64,000 bases of DNA. Origin: a bacterium. GTDB taxonomy: Bacteria > Zhuqueibacterota > QNDG01 > JAGLOF01. The notes beneath the pieces were generated by a model, which saw nothing but the letters and a program-made list of their open reading frames with translations, was not told the DNA's origin and did no database searches. This document shows positions 27,324 through 34,743 of this stretch, in pieces. The position numbers and the translations under genes are program-made. Where the stretch lies: NCBI GenBank assembly GCA_016934955.1, contig JAFGRY010000004.1, positions 62,001 through 126,000 of the forward strand, given 5' to 3'. Each line of letters opens with the position of its first letter. The first letter of the stretch is position 1.

Positions 27324-28397
27324 ATGATCAGCCTGGAACAAATTCATCAGCTGCTGGAACATGCCAGAAAAAACGATGCCTCGGATATTCACCTGGGGCA
27401 GGGGTACCCGCCTATCGTCCGGATCGACGGCAAACTGCAGCCGATCAAGGGCAGGGTGCTTACCAAACAGGACATGGAAGAGATTATCGTCCAGATCCTG
27501 GATGATTACCAGATGGAGCGTTTTCAGAAGGATCTCGAGCTCGATTTTGGCTATGCAGTGGAGAACATCGCCCATTTCAGGGTCAATGTTTTCTCCCGGC
27601 TCGGCGGCTACGGCATGGCCTTCCGGATCATTCCCGATGAGATTATGCCGCTCAATGAACTGGGACTTCCCGCCGGAGTCACCGAAATGGCCCGGAAGAA
27701 CGAAGGGCTGATTCTGGTGACCGGACCCACCGGCCATGGAAAATCGACCACGCTCGCCTCCATGATCAACCTGATCAACCAGGAGCAGCGATCCCATATT
27801 ATTACCATCGAAGATCCGATCGAGTACACTCACAAACCGAAGAACTGTCTCATTCAGCAGCGGGAGCTCGGACATCACACCCATTCTTTCGCGGCCGCGC
27901 TGAAAAGCGCCCTGCGTGAAGATCCTGATGTCATCCTGGTCGGCGAGATGCGGGATCTCGAGACCATTTCTCTCGCACTGACCGCTGCCGAGACCGGGCA
28001 CCTGGTGCTGTCGACCCTGCATACGCGAAATGCGCCCGATACGATCAACCGTATCATCGATGTGTTCCCCGCTGAACAGCAGAGCCAGATCCTCGCTCAG
28101 ATTTCCAGTTCCGTTGTCGGTATCGTGTCTCAGCGTCTGCTGCCCCATTCCTGCGGCAAGGGCCGGGTGGCTGCGGCTGAAGTGATGGTGGCGAATTCGG
28201 CCATACGAAATATGATCCGGGAAAAGAAGACGCATCAGATCGTTTCGGTGATGCAGTCGAGCACTGAAAAGGGAATGCAGACAATGGATGAACACCTGCT
28301 CGAACTGCTGAAGCGGGGAACGATCACCAGGGAGGACGCCCTGAAACATGCGATGGAAATTGAACGGTTTCTGCCGAAGGCGGCAAGCAAGAAGTAG
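27324..28397 (+). CDS. pilT: Pilus retraction ATPase PilT
   Basis: 357 residues. The PilT-type N-domain (ASDIHLGQGYPPIVRIDGKL) is followed by Walker A GPTGHGKSTTLASM (134 onward), Asp box IEDPIEYTH, Walker B DVILVGEMRDLETIS (203 onward), His box TGHLVLSTLHTRNA and the PilT signature AIRNMIREKKTHQI near 293. There is no zinc Cys motif, which separates it from PilB. It depolymerises pili, giving twitching motility. Starts at the base after the pilQ stop; last gene of the locus, followed by a strong terminator. Confidence 0.97.
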   Translation: MISLEQIHQLLEHARKNDASDIHLGQGYPPIVRIDGKLQPIKGRVLTKQDMEEIIVQILDDYQMERFQKDLELDFGYAVENIAHFRVNVFSRLGGYGMAFRIIPDEIMPLNELGLPAGVTEMARKNEGLILVTGPTGHGKSTTLASMINLINQEQRSHIITIEDPIEYTHKPKNCLIQQRELGHHTHSFAAALKSALREDPDVILVGEMRDLETISLALTAAETGHLVLSTLHTRNAPDTINRIIDVFPAEQQSQILAQISSSVVGIVSQRLLPHSCGKGRVAAAEVMVANSAIRNMIREKKTHQIVSVMQSSTEKGMQTMDEHLLELLKRGTITREDALKHAMEIERFLPKAASKK

Positions 28398-28419
28398 TCT
28401 CTGGATGTTCGACGGTCAG

Positions 28420-28459
28420 ACGCCCGGCTTTCATCGTGATTGCCGGGCGTTTTTTTTTT
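28420..28459 (+). terminator. Rho-independent terminator after pilT
   Basis: ACGCCCGGC at 28420-28428 pairs with GCCGGGCGT at 28442-28450, with a 13-nt loop, and is followed by a run of T from 28450 to 28459. It closes the T4P operon and isolates it from the thioredoxin reductase promoter 10 bp further on. Confidence 0.92.
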
Positions 28460-28469
28460 CAGAAAACAC

Positions 28470-28498
28470 TTGCTTTTTAATGCGCAGCAAGGTATATT
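28470..28498 (+). promoter_or_regulatory. Sigma-70-type promoter of the thioredoxin operon
   Basis: TTGCTT at 28470-28475 and TATATT at 28493-28498 are separated by 17 bp. Expected transcription start is near 28505, giving a leader of about 40 nt to trxB. The same TATATT -10 appears at the promoter near 54.35 kb. Confidence 0.75.
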
Positions 28499-28509
28499 CA
28501 ATAGTTCGC

Positions 28510-28521
28510 ATATGTGCATAT
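28510..28521. promoter_or_regulatory. Inverted repeat just after the trxB promoter, possible ArsR operator
   Basis: ATATG-TG-CATAT is a perfect 5-bp inverted repeat located at about +5 to +16 of the predicted transcript; an outer AATAG/CTATT pair (28500-28504 and 28524-28528) is slightly off centre. ArsR/SmtB regulators bind such AT-rich dyads over promoters, and one is encoded as the second gene. The link is inference. Confidence 0.4.
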
Positions 28522-28543
28522 ACCTATTTACCTGGAGGCATCG

Positions 28544-29485
28544 ATGGCGGATTATGATGTGCTGATTATCGGGGGCGGGCCCGGCGGGCTCACGGCCGGT
28601 ATCTATACGGGGAGAGCCCTGGTAAAAACCGGTCTCGTCGAAAAGATGATGTGCGGCGGCCAGATGGGAACGACGGAATGGATCGACAATTATCCCGGTT
28701 TTGAGAACGGCGTGGCCGGATTCGAATTGAGCCAGCAGATGGAGAAGCAGGCAAGGCGGTTCGGGGTCGATATCAACACGGGGACGGTGACCGCGGTCGA
28801 CCTCACGTCCAACCCGAAAAAGATCACCGCAGGTGATACAACATATGAAGCCAACGCGGTTATCATTTCAACCGGATCAAATCCGAGGATGCTCGGCATA
28901 CCGGGAGAGGCTGCATTCCGGGGCAGAGGTGTCTCATACTGCGGCACCTGCGATGCACCCTTTTTCAAGGATAAGGATGTGCTCGTGGTGGGAGGCGGCA
29001 GCACCAGCATGCAGGAGAGCCTGCACATCGCCAAATTCGCGAAATCCGTAAAATTGATCTCCCGCAGGCCGCGTCTTGAAGAACTGAAAGGTGAAAAGAT
29101 TCTCCTGAAAAGGGTTCTCGATCATGAGAAGATCGAGCTCCTCCTGCACAAAAAACTGGTCGACATCTCCGGAGAGCAGAAGGTCACCGGCGGCGTCATC
29201 GAAGATATCGGATCAGGGGAGCGGGAATCCTGGACGTTTGACGGTGTATTCATTTTCATCGGTGAAGAACCGAACAGCGCGCTCTTTCGGGGACAGCTGG
29301 AGCTGAACGAGAACGGGGCGATTATCACCAATGAACGGATGGAAACATCGGTTCCGGGCGTCATCGCGGTGGGCGACGTACGTGATACGGTAATGCGCCA
29401 GATATCGGTGGCGATCGGAGACGGGGCGATCGGGGCCCATTCCGCGATCGATTTTGTGGAGAGTCTTGAATCAAGCGGGGATTAA
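28544..29485 (+). CDS. trxB: Thioredoxin reductase
   Basis: 313 residues from ATG 28544, with TGGAGG at 28533-28538. FAD-binding DVLIIGGGPGGLTAGIY at the N-terminus, redox pair CGTC (C133/C136), NAD(P)-binding VLVVGGGSTSMQESLHIAK, and the late FAD motif GVIAVGDVRD. It reduces thioredoxin in the cytoplasm. The second nucleotide motif GGGSTSMQES differs from the usual GGGDSAxEEA of NADPH enzymes, so the electron donor should not be assumed. First gene of a redox operon with an ArsR regulator and thioredoxin. Confidence 0.93.
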   Translation: MADYDVLIIGGGPGGLTAGIYTGRALVKTGLVEKMMCGGQMGTTEWIDNYPGFENGVAGFELSQQMEKQARRFGVDINTGTVTAVDLTSNPKKITAGDTTYEANAVIISTGSNPRMLGIPGEAAFRGRGVSYCGTCDAPFFKDKDVLVVGGGSTSMQESLHIAKFAKSVKLISRRPRLEELKGEKILLKRVLDHEKIELLLHKKLVDISGEQKVTGGVIEDIGSGERESWTFDGVFIFIGEEPNSALFRGQLELNENGAIITNERMETSVPGVIAVGDVRDTVMRQISVAIGDGAIGAHSAIDFVESLESSGD

Positions 29486-29489
29486 TATC

Positions 29490-29759
29490 ATGTCCACTAT
29501 CGACTATGACAACTATGCACGGATCATGAAAGCGATCGCGCATCCGACCCGGCTCAAGATATTGAATCTTATGAGAAAAGAATGTCCATGTGTCAAGAAG
29601 ATGGAGAGCGTGGCGGAGGCATCCCAGCCCAATATTTCCCAGCATCTTTCACTTCTGAGAAATCTCGGCATCGTTGAGGCCGAACGGGAAGGGAACCTTC
29701 ACTGCTACCAGATAAAAGATCAGAATGTAAAAATAATACTCGACACGCTGTTTGAATAA
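29490..29759 (+). CDS. ArsR/SmtB-family winged-helix regulator with CPC motif
   Basis: 89 residues from ATG 29490, four bases after the trxB stop. A winged helix-turn-helix is clear: [19 protein letters not shown], recognition helix [18 protein letters not shown] and wing [12 protein letters not shown]32 and C34 (ECPC) fall where ArsR sensors carry their CVC metal/thiol site, with C72 in the wing. It probably represses its own operon and lets go on binding metal, metalloid or oxidant; the partner genes favour redox or thiol stress. Confidence 0.85.
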   Translation: MSTIDYDNYARIMKAIAHPTRLKILNLMRKECPCVKKMESVAEASQPNISQHLSLLRNLGIVEAEREGNLHCYQIKDQNVKIILDTLFE

Positions 29760-29779
29760 TTAACGAGGAGACTGATTCT

Positions 29780-30103
29780 ATGGGTAAAGAGATTCGTTTG
29801 ACGGAAGAAAATTTTAAACGTGAAGTTCTTGAATCACCCGTACCGGTTCTTGTCGATTTCTGGGCCACCTGGTGCGGCCCCTGCCGCATGATCGCTCCCG
29901 CTGTGGAAGCGATTGCCGTGGAATACGAAGGCAGGGCCAAAGTCGGCAAAGTGAACACGGAAGAGGCCATGAGTATCGCCGGGGAATACGGCATCGTCAG
30001 TATCCCCACCCTGATTATTTTCAAAGGAGGCAAGCCTGTTGATCAGATTGTCGGAGCGGTTTCCAAGGATGTTATCACTGCGAAACTGGATGCAGTGCTG
30101 TAG
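29780..30103 (+). CDS. trxA: Thioredoxin
   Basis: 107 residues, normal thioredoxin length. Active site WCGPC (C32/C35), buried D26, cis-Pro in [11 protein letters not shown] and C-terminal helix [13 protein letters not shown]. It donates electrons to ribonucleotide reductase, methionine sulfoxide reductase and similar targets after reduction by the TrxB enzyme of the same operon. AACGAGGAG precedes the ATG. Confidence 0.96.
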   Translation: MGKEIRLTEENFKREVLESPVPVLVDFWATWCGPCRMIAPAVEAIAVEYEGRAKVGKVNTEEAMSIAGEYGIVSIPTLIIFKGGKPVDQIVGAVSKDVITAKLDAVL

Positions 30104-30125
30104 CACCGCACCGGGAAGGAGGCGT

Positions 30126-30287
30126 GTGTTGAAAGTAGTGATTTCAATCCTGGTCGGCGGTACACTCGGGTATCTCTATTACCGGTTCATCGGATGTGCT
30201 TCCGGAGCCTGTCCGATTACGAGAAATCCCTATGCGAGCACGCTCTACGGCGCCGTTGTAGGGGCCCTGGCCGGATTGTCCATGTAA
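30126..30287 (+). CDS. Small DUF6132-type membrane protein
   Basis: 53 residues from GTG 30126 (TTG 30129 is the other option; AAGGAGG lies just upstream). Two membrane helices are visible, VVISILVGGTLGYLYYRFIG and TLYGAVVGALAGLSM, joined by CASGACPITRNPYAS. The GC-SGxCPIT-NP pattern and length match the DUF6132 family, often found beside thioredoxin and rhodanese genes. Function unknown; the paired Cys suggest redox or sulfur-related work. Confidence 0.75.
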   Translation: MLKVVISILVGGTLGYLYYRFIGCASGACPITRNPYASTLYGAVVGALAGLSM

Positions 30288-30302
30288 GTGAAGGAGGTGT
30301 CG

Positions 30303-30527
30303 ATGCCGTTATTTGAATATAAATGTAATGAGTGCGGGGCCGTGTCAGAGATACTGGTTCGTTCCGCCGCTGACAAGCCGGTGTGCAGCTGCGGCAGTGA
30401 GAAACTGACAAAGCTTTTTTCCGCATTTGCCGTATCGGAGGGGAGTTCCGCCGCCCCGTCCTGTGCCGACGGACGCTGCGGGGCGATGCCGAACTCACCC
30501 TGCGCCTCGGGTATGTGCGGGCTGTAG
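30303..30527 (+). CDS. FmdB-family zinc-ribbon protein
   Basis: 74 residues from ATG 30303, with GGAGG 6 nt upstream. N-terminal MPLFEYKCNECG (C8, C11) and CSCG (C28, C30) form the FmdB/CxxC_CXXC_SSSS zinc ribbon. The C-terminal third is Ser/Ala/Cys-rich with four more Cys (SCADGRC, PCASGMC). A small putative regulator or metal-binding protein of unknown role, last of the redox cluster before a terminator. Confidence 0.85.
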   Translation: MPLFEYKCNECGAVSEILVRSAADKPVCSCGSEKLTKLFSAFAVSEGSSAAPSCADGRCGAMPNSPCASGMCGL

Positions 30528-30586
30528 ACTCTCGCAGCGGTACCACACTGTATCCCGGCTGGAGGATATCACCGCGCCTGTTTGGG

Positions 30587-30617
30587 CCGGCTGGTAGACA
30601 CAGCCGGGTTCTTTGTT
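30587..30617 (+). terminator. Probable terminator after the FmdB gene
   Basis: CCGGCTG at 30587-30593 pairs with CAGCCGG at 30601-30607 around a 7-nt loop, followed by the interrupted T tract GTTCTTTGTT. The tract is imperfect, so readthrough into the amidase gene is possible. Confidence 0.6.
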
Positions 30618-30645
30618 AACGGATACTGTTCCGGAAGGAAGTGCC

Positions 30646-31428
30646 ATGAAACTCGCACTGTATCAGATGAGCATTCGCACTGGAGATCCTGATGAGAACG
30701 CCGCTGCCGCGGAATGGGCTGTTCGTACCGCAGCCGGGGACGGCGATGACCTTATTGTCCTGCCGGAATTCTGGGCAACGGGATTCGCTCTGGCGAAACT
30801 GCCTGATTTGGCGGCCCCGATGGGCGAAGGAATGTTCGAGCTGATGCGAACCTGGGCGGTGCGCTACGGCATCGCCGTTGCCGGCACGCATCCCCGGATC
30901 AGCGGTTCCCGTCTGTTTAACACCGCGGTTTTTTATGACAGGACAGGAGCGCTGCTGGCCTCATATGATAAAATGCACCTTTTTGCCTCCATGCAGGAGG
31001 ACCGGCTTCTCACCCGCGGGAGCAGCCCGCCCGCGGTGTTCTCCGCCGAGTGGGGACGAATCGGCATGATCACCTGTTTTGACCTTCGTTTTCCCGAGCT
31101 TGCGCGCAGGCTGGCCCTGGACGGCGCCCAGCTGATTGTGGTTCCCGCATTCTGGCCCGCGCCCAGGCTGGACCACTGGTCGCTGCTGCTGCGGGCGCGG
31201 GCCGTGGAGAACCAGGTGTTTATCGCCGGCTGCAACAGGGCCGACGGGAGCGAACCCGCTGCATTCGGCCGATCCGCGGTCATTGCACCGGACGGAACCG
31301 TCGCCGCCGAAGCGGGGACAGCACCAATACTGCTGAAATCGGCGATAGAACCGGGTAAAACAGCTACAATTAGGCAAAATTTTCCGGTCATGACCGCCCG
31401 TCTGCCCGGAGAATACGGAAATTTTTAA
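30646..31428 (+). CDS. Carbon-nitrogen hydrolase (omega-amidase/nitrilase family)
   Basis: 260 residues from ATG 30646, preceded by GGAAGGAAG. The Glu-Lys-Cys triad of the nitrilase superfamily is visible: E41 in LPEFW, K109 in SYDKMHLF and C144 in TCFDLRFPE. Length and the EFW...TCFDLRFPE layout are closest to omega-amidases (YafV/Nit2 type), which hydrolyse alpha-ketoglutaramate or the methionine-salvage product alpha-ketomethylthiobutyramide analogues. The substrate cannot be fixed from sequence. It probably has its own promoter or depends on readthrough. Confidence 0.85.
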   Translation: MKLALYQMSIRTGDPDENAAAAEWAVRTAAGDGDDLIVLPEFWATGFALAKLPDLAAPMGEGMFELMRTWAVRYGIAVAGTHPRISGSRLFNTAVFYDRTGALLASYDKMHLFASMQEDRLLTRGSSPPAVFSAEWGRIGMITCFDLRFPELARRLALDGAQLIVVPAFWPAPRLDHWSLLLRARAVENQVFIAGCNRADGSEPAAFGRSAVIAPDGTVAAEAGTAPILLKSAIEPGKTATIRQNFPVMTARLPGEYGNF

Positions 31429-31578
31429 TTTACCGCCGCAAGTGCCCCTGTCACACCATCCGCGAAGCGTTTGTATGCCCCCATCCACAGGAATGCACCT
31501 GAATAACTAATTGTTTTTATAGCGATTAATCATCGAGTATATTTCCAGCCGCATCGGGTTTCCCTTTTATATTCTTCA

Positions 31579-31594
31579 TGGCATGGCGTTTGCC
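31579..31594 (+). promoter_or_regulatory. Candidate sigma-54 promoter before the Wsp-like operon
   Basis: TGGCATG followed by GCGT and TTGCC matches the -24/-12 consensus (GG and GC exactly 10 bases apart). The start would fall near 31605, about 90 nt before the first gene. The rest of the 266-bp gap (31429-31694) is AT-rich without other clear elements. No RpoN or enhancer-binding regulator gene is in the window. Confidence 0.4.
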
Positions 31595-31694
31595 AATGAA
31601 TAATACGACTGATTTCAATACGGGAATCCGTGGTTTGATTTCCTTTTGAAATTATTCAATTCATTTTGAAAAATGGTGTAATAAGGAGTACACA

Positions 31695-32072
31695 GTGGCT
31701 GCAAAAATACTCATTGTAGACGACGACATGGGAATCAGGTTGCTGCTCTCCAAGTTTCTGCAGAAACAGGGATTTGAGACTGTTCAGGCCGAAGACGGCC
31801 TGGAGGCTGTGGAAATGGCGAAGGAGCACCATCCCGATTTGATTATGCTCGACGTGGTCATGCCCAGAATGGACGGTCTGACAGCCGCGAGACTGATCAA
31901 ATTCTACAAACCGCTCAGTAATGTCCCCATCGTGTTCCTGACGGCAAAGGATGCGAAAAAGGAGATCGATCTCGCCAAGGCGGCACGCGCTGATGTCTAC
32001 ATTACCAAACCGTTCGATGTCAGACAGGTAATCGAAATAGTCGGCGATATCCTCGCACCTCTTCACGCATAG
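31695..32072 (+). CDS. CheY-like single-domain response regulator
   Basis: 125 residues from GTG 31695, with AAGGAG upstream. Whole protein is one receiver: VDDD pocket, phospho-acceptor D53 (LIMLDVVMPRMDGL), switch Thr in VFLTAKDAKKEID and Lys in ITKPFDVRQ. It opens the Wsp-like operon and is a likely CheA phosphorylation target with a protein rather than DNA as its partner. Confidence 0.9.
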   Translation: MAAKILIVDDDMGIRLLLSKFLQKQGFETVQAEDGLEAVEMAKEHHPDLIMLDVVMPRMDGLTAARLIKFYKPLSNVPIVFLTAKDAKKEIDLAKAARADVYITKPFDVRQVIEIVGDILAPLHA

Positions 32073-32093
32073 ACATGATAGGAGTGCCCCGTA

Positions 32094-32585
32094 ATGCAGG
32101 ATAGGTTCGAAATATTGCTGTTTTACCTTGCCGACTGGCGTTTTGCCCTGCGGCTCCCGTCAATAGATAAAATAATCATGGCCGCAGAGATCACCCCGTT
32201 GCCTGATGCCCCGGGGATCGTCATGGGCGTTCTCAATGTTCAGGGCGAAATCGTTTCCGTCATCGATATCCGGAAACGGTTCAATCTGCCCAGCATTGAG
32301 GCTGATCTTGATAACTTTTTCATTATCGGGAAAACACCAAAACGTAAAGTGGCCCTGCTGGTGGACAGAGTGGGGGAGATCATTCCGGTCGATCGATCGA
32401 AAATTATCGAGAGCACCACCATTCTGCCGTCGATGGAATTTATCGAGGGCGTGGTCAAGCTGGAGGGAGATATTGTCTATATCCATGACCTGGAGCAATG
32501 TCTCTCCCTGGAAGAGGCCAGGAAACTCGATGCTGCACTGGAAAAGATGAAACATTCTCGCAAGAAGGGGGCGGCGAAAAAATGA
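32094..32585 (+). CDS. cheW: CheW-like adaptor (first of the Wsp-like cluster)
   Basis: 163 residues. CheW/SH3-like fold: LLFYLADWRFALRLPSIDKI, GVLNVQGEIVSVIDIRKRF, then ALLVDRVGEIIPVDRSKI and EGVVKLEGDIVYIHDLEQCL. It links receptor and CheA kinase. Corresponds in position to WspB. The C-terminus is a basic extension (KKGAAKK), and the stop overlaps the CheR start by ATGA. Confidence 0.9.
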   Translation: MQDRFEILLFYLADWRFALRLPSIDKIIMAAEITPLPDAPGIVMGVLNVQGEIVSVIDIRKRFNLPSIEADLDNFFIIGKTPKRKVALLVDRVGEIIPVDRSKIIESTTILPSMEFIEGVVKLEGDIVYIHDLEQCLSLEEARKLDAALEKMKHSRKKGAAKK

Positions 32586-34132
32586 GCGGCAGAATCAGCA
32601 GCGGTACTCTCGATTATCTGAGTGAATTTCTCAGCACAAACATGGGATTGTTTTTCTCACCCGAACGGCGTCTTGATCTGCTGCGCGGTATCAGGGACGC
32701 GGCCGATGCGTTCGGGTTCAAGGAGGCATCGGCGTTCATCCGCTGGATTATGTCGGCTCCGCTGAACCGCAGACAGATTGAAGTGCTCGCCCGGTATCTG
32801 ACGGTGGGTGAGACCTATTTCTACCGGGAGAAGCGAGTCCTGGAAGCACTTGAAAAATATATATTTCCGGTCCTCGTAAATGAGTGCAAGAAAACCGGCA
32901 GGCCCCTGAAAATATGGAGCGCGGGGTGCTGTACCGGTGAGGAACCCTACACAATGGCGATGATGCTCGATCAGCTGACCATGGGCATGAACGGGCTCAA
33001 CGTCACTATTATCGGAACAGATATCAATCCCCAGTTTCTTCAGAAGGCGGAACGGGGTATATATACAGAGTGGTCGTTCAGAGGAACGCCCGCCTATATC
33101 AAGGAACGGTATTTCAAGGACCTGGGAAAAGGCGAATACCAGATCGTTCCTCACATCAGGAACGTTGTGGAATTCGGATACCTGAATCTCGCCGTCGATA
33201 CCTTTCCCGGCAGCATGTCAGGCGAGCAGCCGGTCGATATTATCCTCTGCCGGAACGTCCTGATGTATTTCAAGCCGGAAAAACTGCGTGATATCGTTGA
33301 AAAATTTTACCATTCCCTGGATGAGGAAGGGTGGCTTATCGTCGGCCCCAGCGAGTCGTCTCATGTCAATTTCGGGCGCTACCATTCGGTTGAGTTCCCG
33401 GGCGCGATCCTCTATAAAAAGACGGATCAAAATATTCCGGCGGGTGCGGTGTGCAAGGTGAGGGCCAAGCGGAAAGCCATAACCCGGCCCGCTCCCAGAG
33501 ATATCAGGGACATCCTGCAGGAGTCGAAACCCGCACCGCCGCCGGTGAGAAGGGCCCCTGAGACGGCTCAGCCGGTACCGGCGGTGGAAGAGGTTCAACC
33601 GCGCTTCGAACCGGTACAATCCGAAGATATCCAGGTTATGGACAGGGCGATCGGTTTTTACCAGAATGCCGATTATCCGTCGGTGACAAATCTCATCAAG
33701 GCTCATGTGAGCGGCGAAGACCGGAGCAGTGCCGAGCTGATGCTTCTCGCCGCCCGATCCTACGCAAATATGGGACAGGTAACAACGGCGCTGGAATGGG
33801 TGGAAAAAGCCATTTCCGATGATAAACTGAATCCTGACAGCCACCACCTGCGGGCAGCGCTGCTGCAGGAGCAGAACAGACTCGACGAGGCGGCTGAAAG
33901 TCTGCGGCGGGTGCTCTATCTCGACCCGGATTATATGATGGCCCATTTCATGCTTGGAAATCTTTACCGGCAGCGCGGATACTGGGAAGAATCGGAAAAA
34001 CATTTCAATAATACGCTGCTGCTGCTCAAGGATAAAAATCCGGACAGTATTCTGCCCGATACGGACGGGATGACCGCGGGCGGTCTGTTCGACTGCATAA
34101 ATTATCTGAAAAATAAGGATTATCGTGCATGA
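32582..34132 (+). CDS. CheR methyltransferase fused to TPR repeats (WspC-like)
   Basis: 516 residues from ATG 32582, overlapping the CheW stop. The N-terminal CheR helix bundle is followed by the SAM-binding domain (KIWSAGCCTGEEPYTMAMML, NVTIIGTDINPQFLQKAERG, VDIILCRNVLMYF). A Pro-rich linker (about 300-345) leads to at least three TPR units (AARSYANMGQVTTALEWVEKA, DSHHLRAALLQEQNRLDEAA, AHFMLGNLYRQRGYWEESEK). CheR-TPR proteins methylate receptors of alternative-function arrays such as Wsp and Frz. Overlaps the next gene by 4 bp. Confidence 0.93.
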   Translation: MSGRISSGTLDYLSEFLSTNMGLFFSPERRLDLLRGIRDAADAFGFKEASAFIRWIMSAPLNRRQIEVLARYLTVGETYFYREKRVLEALEKYIFPVLVNECKKTGRPLKIWSAGCCTGEEPYTMAMMLDQLTMGMNGLNVTIIGTDINPQFLQKAERGIYTEWSFRGTPAYIKERYFKDLGKGEYQIVPHIRNVVEFGYLNLAVDTFPGSMSGEQPVDIILCRNVLMYFKPEKLRDIVEKFYHSLDEEGWLIVGPSESSHVNFGRYHSVEFPGAILYKKTDQNIPAGAVCKVRAKRKAITRPAPRDIRDILQESKPAPPPVRRAPETAQPVPAVEEVQPRFEPVQSEDIQVMDRAIGFYQNADYPSVTNLIKAHVSGEDRSSAELMLLAARSYANMGQVTTALEWVEKAISDDKLNPDSHHLRAALLQEQNRLDEAAESLRRVLYLDPDYMMAHFMLGNLYRQRGYWEESEKHFNNTLLLLKDKNPDSILPDTDGMTAGGLFDCINYLKNKDYRA

Positions 34133-34722
34133 AAAAGGACGGGACAAAGCCGGCATCACCCGCTGCACCGGCAGCCTCTGAGCTGAGCGAAATGTTTGCT
34201 GTTTCCGATTCCATGAAAAAGCAGCTGTTACGGATTCGGGCCCAGGAGCTTGCGGTCGAAAGTGTGGAAGAGGAACACCGCTCGGACACAATCGATGTGG
34301 TGGAATTCGAACTGGCTCATGAACGATACGGGATTGAATCAAGGTGGGTGAAGGAAGTGTTTCCGCTGCGGGAACTGACACCGGTGCCGTGTACACCGTC
34401 GTTCATTCTCGGCATCACGAGTATTCGGGGGCAGATTATACCGGTTATGGACATTAAGACATTTTTCGATCTGCCTTCGACGAGTATCACCAATCTCAAC
34501 CGGCTGATGATTCTCCGGGGAGAAGAGATGCATGTCGGCATCCTCGCGGATGTGATTGAAAGCGTAAGAGAACTGGAGAAAACCGATATTCATGAGAAAC
34601 CGGGCGGAAGGGTCGACAAGCGTCATGATTACATCAAGGGGGTGACGAAAGACCATCTGATCATTCTCGACGCGAAGAAAATTCTCACGGACCCTGATAT
34701 TAAAGTGAATGAAGATGTGTAA
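34129..34722 (+). CDS. cheW: CheW-like adaptor (second, WspD-like)
   Basis: 197 residues: a charged N-terminal extension of about 55 residues (possible helix MKKQLLRIRAQELAVESVEE) and a CheW domain (VVEFELAHERYGIESRWVKE, GITSIRGQIIPVMDIKTFF, VGILADVIESVRELEKTDI, YIKGVTKDHLIILDAKKIL). Two CheW proteins around a CheR-TPR is the Wsp arrangement, the second thought to serve a different contact in the array. Coupled to the CheR gene by ATG overlap. Confidence 0.9.
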   Translation: MKKDGTKPASPAAPAASELSEMFAVSDSMKKQLLRIRAQELAVESVEEEHRSDTIDVVEFELAHERYGIESRWVKEVFPLRELTPVPCTPSFILGITSIRGQIIPVMDIKTFFDLPSTSITNLNRLMILRGEEMHVGILADVIESVRELEKTDIHEKPGGRVDKRHDYIKGVTKDHLIILDAKKILTDPDIKVNEDV

Positions 34723-34743
34723 ATCAAACGCAGGGAGAAGGTT

